Assembly (NCBI RefSeq): GCF_002243515.1
Contig: NZ_CP022657.1
Location: 1,417,001 to 1,481,000, forward strand
DNA from: Tumebacillus algifaecis
Lineage (GTDB): Bacteria; Bacillota; Bacilli; Tumebacillales; Tumebacillaceae
Direction of reading: 5' to 3'
Length of the DNA stretch: 64,000 bases
Below are positions 42,737 through 54,700 of this stretch, piece after piece (position 1 is the first letter of the stretch; each line of letters opens with the position of its first letter). The notes under the pieces are model-generated. The model saw only the letters and a list, made by a program, of their open reading frames with translations. It was not told where the DNA came from and did no database searches. The position numbers and the translations under genes are program-made.

Positions 42737-45700
42737 AACGCGAAAACATCGAGTCTCTGTACGAGCTGACCCCCCTGCAGCACGGCATGTTATTCCATTC
42801 GTTGTATGCCCCCGATTCGGGGGTGTACGCAGTACAGATCAACTTTACACTGGAGGGCTCATTTGATCAAAGAACGTTTATCCGCGCCTTTCAAAAAGTG
42901 ATCGAACGCCATCCGATTCTGCGAACCGCTTTTTATTGGGAAAATTTAGATAAACCACTGCAAGTGGTAGGCAAAGAAGTGGAACTTCCCTTTCAATACT
43001 TGGATTGGCGCGGGCTTTCGCAGGAAGAGAAGCGGCAGAAAGTGATCTCCATTCAGGAGCAAGACCGTCTCCAACCATTCATTTTCACCGAAGCCCCTGT
43101 CATGCGAATCACCTTGATGCAACTGTCTGAGCAGATTCACAGTTTGAGCTGGACTTTTCATCACATACTGCTCGATGGCTGGTCGCTGCAACTGGTGTTG
43201 CAGGAGCTGTGGCAACTCTACGAAGCGTACCAAGACGGGCAGGAGTTGAGCCTGCCCCCAAGTCAGCCGTTTCGCAAGTATTTGGCTTGGCTTCAGCGGC
43301 AGGATATGGGGCAGGCCGAAGCGTACTGGCGCACGGCATTACAAGGGTTTGTGGAGCCGACTCCGCTGCCGCTCGACTTTGGCAAACGCCAATTGTTCGA
43401 AGGGGAAGCGCGGACGGCGAGCCTCGATCTCAATCTGTTGCCCGCTGTTCATGAAAAACTGCAACATGCCGCCCGAACGTTTCAGGTGACGCTCAACACC
43501 CTGTTGCAAGGAATCTGGGCACTTTACTTGAGCCGGGCATCAGGTGAGAGCGATGTCGTCTTTGGCTATACTGTTTCGGGACGTCCTGGCGATCTGCCCG
43601 GTGTGGACATGATTGCTGGGATGTTGATCAACTCATTGCCGGTGCGGGTGAGCATCGATCCTGACGCTTGGCTTGGCACGTGGCTGAAAGACTTGCAAAC
43701 TGAACAGTTGGAAGCACGTCAGTATGATCACAGTCCGCTGATCAGCGTGCAGGAGTGGAGCGATGTACCGCGTGGTACACGTTTGTTTGAAACACTGTTC
43801 GTCTTTGAAAACTTTTTGGACGAAGAGGGACAGACAGAGATCAAACGCTCCTTGAAGATCACAGACGATCCGACAGATCACCCAAACTCCTTTCCGCTGA
43901 CACTGACGGGCATCCCGACTCGGGAATTCATCCTGCGCATGCAGTATGATACGACTCGTTACGATCAAGCGACAGTGCAGCGCATCCTCGACCATCTGTC
44001 GGTGATGTTGAACACCGTTGCCGAGCGTCCGGAAGTAAAACTGTTTGACATTCCGCTCTTGACCGACGCAGAGCGAGAAGAAGTGGTAGTTTCTTGGAAC
44101 GCGACAGAGATCGATTTTCCTCGTGACCGTTTTTTGCATCAATATGTAGAAGAACATGCTGAGCACTGTGCCGAGGCTCTAGCGATCATCTCGCCGGAAA
44201 AAACATGGACGTATGGTGAACTGAATGCATATGCCAACCGCCTTGCCCACTTTTTACTCGCCCATGGTGTAGGACCGGAACGTACGGTTGGCGTTTTGAT
44301 GGAGCGTTCACCGGAGCTGGTCGCCGCTTATCTCGCGGTATGGAAGTGCGGGGCCGCTTTCCTGATGATCGACCCGAAAACGCCGGGCGAACGAGTACGT
44401 TTTATGCTCGATGATGCTGACACCATGCTGTTGTTGACGCAAGCAAGCCTGCACGAACTGGTCGATTGGTCGGGCGGACCTGTTTGGCAACTCGATGCTG
44501 ACGCGGATCTTTTGGCCAAGGAAAGCACAGAAAATTTGAAATCTGTATCGGAGCGGGGCCATCTCGCCTGTGTGCTCTACACCTCAGGTTCGACCGGAAC
44601 ACCAAAAGGAGTGGAGTTGGAACAGGCAGGCATTCTAAATTACATGCATTGGTGTGCCCGGTTGACGAGACTGACTTCAGCAGATCGCACCACGCACATT
44701 TCTGGGCTAGGCTTCGACGGGACGCTGTTAGAGCTGCTCCCAGCCTTGTGCGCTGGATGTACGATCATTCAACCCGATGCGGAAGTGCGCTATTCTCCGC
44801 AAAAGCTGCATGCTTGGATTTTGGAGCATGAAGTGAACGTAGCTTATGCGACGACCGCACTGACCGAATCGTTGATGGCGCTGCCATGGCCGAAGGATAC
44901 GAAGTTTCGGATCCAACTGACTGGCGGCGAGGCGATGCGCACATATCCTTCAGTCGATTTGCCGTTTACGGTGATCAACGGGTACGGCCCGACCGAAGCG
45001 ACCATCTACACCACATTTTTCGAGGTGCCGACGACACCTGCAGGCGACCATCTGCCGTCGATCGGACGACCGCTGGCGAACATGAAAGTTTTCGTGCTCG
45101 ACGAGCAACAAAATCCCCTGCCCGTCGGGATGCCTGGCGAACTGTATGCGGGGGGAATCGGGGTCGGTCGCGGCTATCTGAATCGTCCCGAATTGACGGC
45201 GGAGAAGTTTGTGGACACTTCCTATGGGCGCTTGTACAAGACGGGTGACAAAGTGCGCTGGCTGCCCGATGGAAATTTGGATTATATCGGACGAATCGAC
45301 CAGTTGGTGAAGATTCGCGGATTCCGCATCGAGCTTGGTGAGATCGAGGCTGCTCTGCTCAAGCATCCAAAGGTCAAAGACGCCGCTGTGCTGGTGCGAG
45401 AACAGCAGATCATCGCGTATGTGGCAGGAAGCCAGGTCCCGTCCGCACAGCAACTGCGCCTCTTTTTGCAAGGAAATCTGCCGGAGTTTATGCTCCCGTC
45501 CTATTTTGTGGCGTTGGATGCCCTGCCGCTCAATGCGAATGGCAAGATCGATCGCCGAGCCTTGCCTGCGCCGACCCGTGAACATGCGGCCGGGGCGGAA
45601 GAAACGGTGTTGGCGCGAACGGAGACTGAGCGCAGTCTGGTCGAGATTTGGCAAAAAGTGTTGCGCCTGGATGACGTGGGCGTGACCGACAATTTCTTTG

Positions 45701-48700
45701 CGCTCGGTGGACACTCTTTGTTGGCGACACAAGTGATGGGACAGATTGCGGCTGTGTGCGAGGTGGAACTTCCACTGCGAGCGCTGTTCGAATCACCGAC
45801 GATCGAAGCGTTGGCGCGGTTGATCGAGGACAAGCAGAACGTCCCATCCGAAGTGAGCGCTATTCTGCCGATCGACCGCAGCGAACGCCTGCCTTTGTCG
45901 TTTGCGCAGGAGCGCCTGTGGTTCTTGGAGCAGTTCAACTCCAATTCGGCCGCCTATAATGTGCCGATCGCGTTGCGGATGACAGGACGTTTGAACGTTG
46001 AGGCATTGAAACAAAGTTTCAATGAAATCATGTCGCGCCATGAAGTGCTGCGCACGTCGTTTACGGCGGTGGACGGACAGCCGGAACAAGTGATTGCAGC
46101 CAAACTGGAGATGCCGTTTACCTTGCTTGACCTCTCGCAGATGCAAACAGATGAGGCGGAGTCGCAAGCGGCGCAGGAGGCGGCGAAAGAAGTCGAGACC
46201 CCGTTCGAGTTGACAGATGGCGCTTTGGTGCGAGCTACGCTTTTGCGGATCGCAGAAGAAGATCATGTGCTCCTGCTGACGATGCATCACATCATTTCGG
46301 ATGGCTGGTCGATGGGAATTTTGATCGATGAACTTTCGAAACTCTATGCTGCGTTTGCACAAGGGACCCCGTCATCGCTCGCTCCTCTGCCGATTCAATA
46401 TGCTGATTTTGCGCACTGGCAGCGTGAATGGTTCCAAGGGGAATGGCTGGAAGAGCAGATCGCCTATTGGAAGAAAATTCTAAACGGCGCGCCATCTGTC
46501 CTGCCCTTGCCGACCGACAAGCCGCGCCCTGCGGTGCAGACCTATCGGGGGGCCAACCGAGAGATCGTGCTTTCTGCTGAGCTGACCGAGCGGTTGAAGG
46601 TGCTGAGTCAACAGGAAGGCGCGACGCTGTTTATGGCCTTGCTGGCGGCGTTTAACGTGCTGATGGCGCGTTACTCAGGTCAGGAGGACGTCGTGGTCGG
46701 AACGCCGATCGCGGGCCGCACCCGTCCGGAGACGCATGATTTGATCGGCTTTTTCGTCAATACGCTCGCCTTGCGCACCGATCTGTCGCGCGATCCGAAT
46801 TTCCGAGAGTTGCTGGCCCGAGTTCGCGAAGTGACGCTGGGCGCATACGCACATCAGGACCTGCCGTTTGAGCGGTTGGTACAGGAAGTGCGTCCTGAGC
46901 GCGATATGAGTCATGCGCCGTTGTTTCAAGTGATGTTCGTACTACAGAATGCACCGATGGATGATTTCAATTTGACTGGGCTTACGCTGCATGATTTTCC
47001 GGTCGAGTGGGGCACGTCAAAGTTTGACCTCACCGTTTCGGTGCAAGAAGAACATGGCAGCTTGCGCGGCTTTGTCGAGTATAATACCGACCTGTTCGAA
47101 GGCGAGACGATCGATCGCCTGATCGAGAATTTCCGCCTGCTATTGGCAGGCTTGGCTGACGATCCGGAGTGTTCGGTATATGTGGTGCCGATGGTGACGG
47201 ACGAAGAGCGACGTTTGCTACTGGAAGAGCGATCAGGCAACTCGGTGCCATTTGATGAGCAGGCGTGTGGGCATCATCTCTTTGAGCGGCAAGTGGAACG
47301 GACGCCCGATCTGATCGCCGTGGAGTTTGGCGAAGTGAGTCTGACCTACCGCGAACTGAACGAGCGCGCCAACCGCCTTGCCCATCGTCTGCAAAAGCTT
47401 GGTGTGGGGCCTGATCAATTGGTCGCCCTCGCGGTAGAACGTGGGCCGGAGATGATCGTCGGTCTGCTCGGCGTATTGAAAGCGGGTGGCGCGTATGTGC
47501 CGATCGAACCGGAATATCCGGCCGAGCGGATCGCCTATCAACTTGAAGATGGCAAGGTGTCCGTTTTGCTGACACAGTCGCACTTGGCCGCTGGCCTGCC
47601 GACGGAAGGGGTAGAGCTGATCTGCCTCGATGCGGAAACGTTTCTGGATGAGCCAGCTGGCAATCCAGAAAGCGCTGTGTCGGCGCATCATTTGGCTTAT
47701 ATCATCTATACGTCCGGCTCCACCGGAAAACCAAAAGGCGTGTTGATCGAACATCGTAGCTTGGTCAATTTCACCGAAATGTACATCCGCACGTTCGATG
47801 TGCAGACAGGGTCGCGATCGTTCCAGTTTTCCTCGCTCTCTTTCGATGCGTCCGTGATGGATATTTTTCCAACGCTCGCTGCGGGAGCGACCGTGGTGTT
47901 GGTGAAACGGGAAGAGTTGCTGCCAGGTCCGCAGTTGCAAAAGCTGATGCGGGAAAAACGCGTCAATCGCATGTTTGCAACGCCTTCGATGATGATGCAG
48001 CTGCCAAGCGAGGATTTACCCGATCTGCACACGGTGCTCATCGGCGGTGAGGCTGTGTCGAAGGAAGTGGTGCAGCGGTGGAAGCAACCGGGCAGGAAGG
48101 TCTATAACGTATATGGCCCAACCGAAACGACAGTTATATCAACAGGCGAGGAATATGACGGTGAGAGCGTACCACCGATCGGCGGGCCGCTGTCAAATGT
48201 GCGTTTGTACGTACTGGACGCCAAGATGCAGCCCGTGCCGATCGGTGTGCCAGGTGAGCTGTATATCGGCGGGGCCGGTGTCGCGCGCGGGTATTTGAAT
48301 CGCTCCGAGCTGACGGCAGAAAAGTTCGTGGAAACTGCATATGGTCGCCTGTACAGAACGGGTGATGCGGTGCGCTGGCTGGCGAGTGGCAAACTGGAGT
48401 ATTACGGTCGCATCGACTTGCAGGTGAAGATTCGTGGATTCCGCATCGAGCTTGGTGAGATCGAAGCGGTGTTGCGCCAACATCCAGCCGTGCAAGATGC
48501 TGCTGTTCTGGCCGTGCAGGACGAAACGGGGGATCGGCAACTTGTCGCGTATGCGGCGGTCGGGACGGCTGAATCTCCTGCTCCGGCAGAGTTGCGTGCC
48601 CATTTGAAAGCCGCTTTACCTGAGTTTATGGTGCCAGGGCTGTACGTGATGATGGATGCACTGCCACTGACGATCAACCGCAAAGTGGACCGCGCCGCGC

Positions 48701-51700
48701 TTCCCGCTCCGGATCGCAGCCAACTGACGGACGATCAAGATGTCATCTTGCCGCGCACACCGCTGGAAGAAACGGTAGCGCACGTTTGGAGAACCGTGTT
48801 GCGCGTACCACAGGTGGGCGTACAGGATAACTTTTTTGAACTGGGTGGGCACTCGCTGCTCGCGACGCAAGTCATGTCCCATTTGACATCGGCTCTTTAC
48901 GTGGAGTTGCCTTTGCGTGCTTTGTTCGAGTCACCGACCGTCGAGGGATTGGCCGCTCGTGTCGAGCAAAAGCTTCGCGATGGCGGGGCGGTGCAGGCTG
49001 CGCCGCTTGTGGCGATGTCAAAAGATGGTGCGTTGCCGTTGTCATTTGCTCAAGAGCGTGTGTGGTTCTTTGAGCAATATCACGAGGGAACGGCTACGTA
49101 CAACATGCCGTTTGCCTTGCGCATGCAGGGGCGTTTGCATGTCGAAGCGCTGCAACGGGCGTTCGATGAAATTTTGCGCCGTCATGAAGTCTTGCGCACA
49201 GTATTCGTAACGCATGATGGGGAAGCGGGACAGGTGATTATCGAGGAGGTCCGTACGCCGTTTGCGACGATTGACCTCACCGGACTGGATTTGATCGAGC
49301 GGGAGATGCAGACCGTCTTGACGGCGATTGAAGAAGGCGACAAACCGTTCGATTTGACCACAGGACCGATGTTGCGCGCTGTGCTCCTGCAGTTGGCCGA
49401 AGCGGAGCATGTGCTGTTGATGACTTTGCATCACATCGCCTCGGACGGTTGGTCGATGGGGATCTTGATCGAGGAACTATCTGTGCTGTATGCAGCATTT
49501 GCTGCTGGGAAACCGTCCCCCTTACCGCCGCTTCCGGTTCAGTATGCCGACTTTGCGCGCTGGCAACGTGAAAAATTCCAAGGTGGCGCGCTGGAGGCGC
49601 AGCTTAGCTATTGGAAGCAACAACTGAACGGCGCATCTTTTGTACTGCAATTGCCAACCGATAAGCCGCGCCCGGCGGTGCAGACCTACAATGGGGCGAT
49701 CCGAGAGTTCACGCTTGGCTCCGCACTGTTCCCGAGATTGCGGGAACTGTGTCAGCAGGAAGGTGTCACCTTGTTCATGGCGCTTTTGGCGGCGTTTAAC
49801 CTGTTGCTCTCCCGATTGTCTGGACAGGAGGACATCCTGGTCGGATCACCGATTGCTGGACGAACGAAGCAGGAGACGGAAGGTCTGATCGGCTTCTTCG
49901 TCAATACGTTGGCTTTGCGCACCGACTTGGCGGGCAATCCGAGTTTCCGCGAACTGCTGACCAGAGTGCGGGAGACGACGCTCGGTGCTTATGCGCATCA
50001 GGATGTGCCGTTTGAACGACTCGTGCGAGAAGTGCAGCAGGAACGCGATTTAAGTCATGCACCAGTGTTTCAAGTGATGTTCGCCCTGCAAAATGCACCG
50101 ATGGGCGATTTCGAACTGCCTGGGTTGACCTTGTCCGATTATCCGGTGGAAAAATCGTCCTCCTTGTTCGACATGTCATTCTCTTTGCATGAAGGGGAAC
50201 ACGGTCTGCAAGGGAGTGTGAGATACAACACCGACCTGTTTACCGAGGAGACGGTGCAACGAATGGTGGAACGCTTTGAGATGTTGCTCGAAGGCATCTT
50301 GCACTCGCCCGATCTGGCCATGGCCAGTTTACCGATTCTTACCGGAGCAGAACGCCAATTGCTGGAGAAATGGAACGATACGACGGCTCCTTTTTCGGAG
50401 GATCTCTGTGTGCACCACCTGTTTGAGCGGCAAGTGGAGAAATCGCCGCAACGAGTGGCTATCGAGTTTGGCGACGTCTCTCTGACCTATCAAGCACTGA
50501 ACGAGCAAGCCAACCGTCTGGCGCATTACCTGCAAAAGCTTGGTGTAGGCAGTGAGCAACGGGTCGCCATCGCGGTGGAGCGTGGGCCGGAGATGATCAT
50601 CGGTCTGCTCGGCGTTTTAAAAGCGGGCGGCGCGTATTTGCCGATCGACCCGGCGTATCCGACCGAGCGGATCGCCTATCAGTTGGAAGACGGCAAGGTG
50701 GCCGTGCTGCTGACCCAATCGCACTTGGCGTCCGACTTGCCGCACGGCGGGGCAGAAGTGATCTGTCTCGATACGCAGTCATTTGCAGACGAGTCGTCAG
50801 CCAATCCAGCAAGCGGTGTGCAGTCGGACGATCTGGCCTATGTGATTTACACGTCGGGCTCGACAGGCAAGCCGAAGGGCGTGTTGATCGAACATCGCAG
50901 TGTGGTGAATTTTACCGAGATGTTCATCCGCGATTTTGACTTGCAGGAAGGCACGCGTTGTACGATGTTCCCGTCGTTCTCGTTCGATTCGTCAGTCAAA
51001 GATCTCTATCCGCCGCTTGCAACCGGTTCGACGATCGTGCTGTTCACGCGTGAGGAGTTGATGCCAGGGCCGCATCTACAATCGTTGTTGCGGCAAAAAC
51101 GCGTCAACCGCATCTCGACGACCCCGGCGATGCTGGCCCAGTTGCCAAGCGGGGATCTGCCCGACTTGAACACGGTGATCTGCGGTGGTACGGTGTTGCC
51201 GCTGGAAGTGGTCGAGAAATGGCGACAGGACGGGCGCAACATCTACAACGTGTACGGCCCGACCGAAACCACCGTCTTTGTCACCGCAGAACACTGTGAC
51301 GGTGAAAAAGCACCGACCATCGGCTCACCGCTGCAAAATTCTACGCTACATGTCTTGGATGCGCAGATGCAGCCAGTGCCGATCGGCGTGATAGGCGAAC
51401 TGCACATCGGTGGTGTTGGCGTGGCCCGAGGCTATCTGAACCGGGCCGATTTGACGGCGGAGAAATTTGTGGAGACGCCGTATGGACGACTGTACAAGAC
51501 GGGCGACGCGGTGCGTTGGCAGCCTGATGGCAAGCTGGAGTATGTCGGGCGGATCGATCTGCAGGTGAAAATACGCGGGTATCGCATCGAACTTGGCGAG
51601 ATTGAAGCGGTGCTGCGCCAACATCCGATCGTACAGGACGCGGCCGTCGTGGCCTTGCCCGATCAGTCGGGCGAAAACCAACTGGTCGGCTATGTGGCGG

Positions 51701-54700
51701 TCGGGGAACAGCATGCTCCTGCCTCCAGCGAACTGCGCGCTTATCTGAAAGCGTTGTTGCCAGAGTTTATGGTGCCGGGGATGTTCGTGATTTTGGCGGC
51801 CTTGCCGCTGACAGTCAATCGCAAAGTGGATCGGGCTGCGTTGCCTGCGCCAGATCGCAGTCAACTGGTGGAGACGGCTGAGCTCGTTTTGCCACGCACG
51901 CCGCTCGAACATACGGTGGCCGATGTGTGGCGCAAGATCCTAGGCTTGTCACTTGTGGGCGTGAAAGAAAACTTCTTCGAACTGGGTGGACATTCGCTGT
52001 TAGCGACGCAGGTCATGGCGCATCTGCGCTCTGCATTGCATGTCGAGTTGCCGCTGCGAGCGCTGTTTGAGTCACCGACGGTCGAGGGGTTGAGCGTCCG
52101 TGTAGAGGAAAAGCTGCGCGAAACTGGCACAGCCAAATCGTTGTCCATTTCGCCTGTGCCGCGCGAAGAAGCGTTGCCGCTGTCGTTTGCGCAGGAGCGT
52201 TTGTGGTTCTTCGAGCAGTTCCATCAGAGGACGTCCACCTATAACATGCCGTTTGCACTGCGCATGAAAGGGCCAGTTCACCTAGCCGCGCTGCAACGGA
52301 CGTTTGATGAAATTTTGCTCCGACATGAAGTATTGCGCACTTCGTTTGTCACGCAGGCAGGCGAAGCGAGGCAGAAGATCAATGCGGATACGACATGGCC
52401 GATTACGGTGGTGGATCTCTCCGAGCTGTCCTTGATCGAGCGCGAGATGCAGGCCGTCTTGACGGTGATTGAGGAAGGAGACAAACCGTTCGATCTGACC
52501 CACGGGCCGATGCTGCGTGCCGTGCTTTTGCGAATGGCAGAGCAGGAGCACGTGTTGCTCGTGACGATGCATCATATCGCTTCGGACGGCTGGTCGATGA
52601 GCGTGTTGCTCGAGGAATTGTCTGTGCTCTATGAGGCGTTTGCAAGTGACAAACCTTCGCCGCTCCCTGAGCTTCCAGTGCAGTATGCAGACTTTGCGAA
52701 CTGGCAGCGCGAATGGTTCCAAGGCGAGGTGCTGGAAGAGCAGTTACACTACTGGAAGGAACAATTGCGTGATGCTCCTTTCGTGTTGGATTTGCCGACC
52801 GATAAACCGCGCCCTGCGGTGCAGACGTATAACGGGGCGATCTGCGAGGTGTCGCTTGCCTCTGGCATTTTGCCGAAACTGAAAAAGCTGGGCCAGCAGG
52901 AAGGCGCGACCCTGTACATGACCTTGCTCGCGGCGTTCAATCTCTTGCTCAGTCGCTTGTCGGGCCAAGAGGACATCGTGATCGGCTCGCCGATCGCCGG
53001 GCGGACGCACAAGGAGACGGAAGGATTGATCGGCTTTTTCGTCAACACCTTGGCGCTGCGCACCGATCTGTCGGGCGAGCCGAGCTTCCGCGCACTGTTG
53101 AGCCGAGTGCGCGAGACGACGCTCGGGGCGTATGCGCATCAGGATCTGCCTTTCGAACGCCTCGTGCGGGAAGTGCAACCGGAGCGCGATATGAGCTATG
53201 CCGCGCTATTCCAAGTGATGTTCGCGCTGCAGAATGCTCCACGGGGCGATCTGGAGCTACCTGGGCTTACGTTGACCAATTTCCCGATGGAAAAAGCGAC
53301 CTCGATGTTCGATCTTACGCTCTCGCTGTATGAAGCGGAGGACGGACTGCACGGGAGTGTGCAGTATAACACCGACCTGTTTGCTGAAGACACGGTGCAG
53401 CGCATCGTCGAACGCTTTGGGGTATTGCTCGAAGGAATTGTGAGCACGCCCGATCTGGCGGTACAAGAACTGCCGCTGTGGACTGAAACGGAGATGCGTC
53501 TCCTGAAACAATGGAATGAAACGGCAACAGCGTATTCGAAAGACGCCTGTCTGCATCTCTTGATCGAAGCTCAGGCGGAGCGCACGCCAGATGTGATCGC
53601 AGCGGAGTTTGAAGGACGGACGCTGACCTATCGTGAACTGGACGAGCAGGCCAACCGCATCGCGCGCGTGCTACAAGAAAAAGGAGTCGGGCCGGATCGG
53701 TTGGTAGCGATTGCGGTAGAGCGCACGCTGGAAATGGCGGTCGCTGTCCTCGCTGTGCACAAGGCGGGTGGGGCCTATGTGCCGCTTGACCCCGCCTATC
53801 CGAGCGAGCGATTATCGTACATGCTGGAGGACGCACAGGTCGCGTGGATCTTGACTGTGGAGCAGTTGCGATCCTCTTTGCCGAAGACGAAAGCCGAGTT
53901 GGTGCTGCTCGATGCAGACTGGTCGGAAGTGAGCGCGGAGCCGGTGCAAAGCGCAGTAACACCCGATCATCTGGCCTATGTGATCTACACGTCAGGCTCG
54001 ACAGGTCGTCCGAAAGGCGTCATGGTGATGCACCGCAGCTTGGCCAATTTTGTGGAAGCACAAGGGGCGCGGAATCGATGGGAGCCGGGCGACCGCGTTC
54101 TGAAATTCACGTCGTTCGCCTTTGACGCATCCGCTTGCGACATGCTGGTCCCACTGACCAGAGGGGCGACCGTCTGCTTTGTCCGCAACACGTTGCCAGG
54201 ACCCGCGTTGAACTGCCTGCTCCGCGAGCAAAAGATCACCGGTGCCTGCATCCCACCGTCCGCTTTGGCGATGTTACCGGAAGACAACTTGCCCGATCTG
54301 CGCTTGATCATGACGGGCGGTGAAGTCGTATCTGAAGAATTGATCTCACGCTTTGGCAAGGGACGCGAGCTGTATGTCGAGTATGGGCCGACAGAAGCCA
54401 CCGTCGCCGTCACCGCGATGAAAGCTCAGCCTGGTGATCGCACCGGGTTGCTCGGAGCACCGCTTCCCAATGTCAAACTGTACGTGCTGGACACTCATCT
54501 GCAGCCGGTGGCGATCGGCGTAGCAGGCGAATTGCATGTGGCCGGTGTGATATTGGCGCGCGGCTATCTGAATCGCCCGGAACTTACGGCGGAGAAATTT
54601 ATCGAAGTGAACGGCGAGCGCATGTACAAAACTGGCGATCTTGTGCGCTGGCTACCCGATGGAAACCTGGAGTTCTGCGGGCGGATTGACGATCAAGTGA

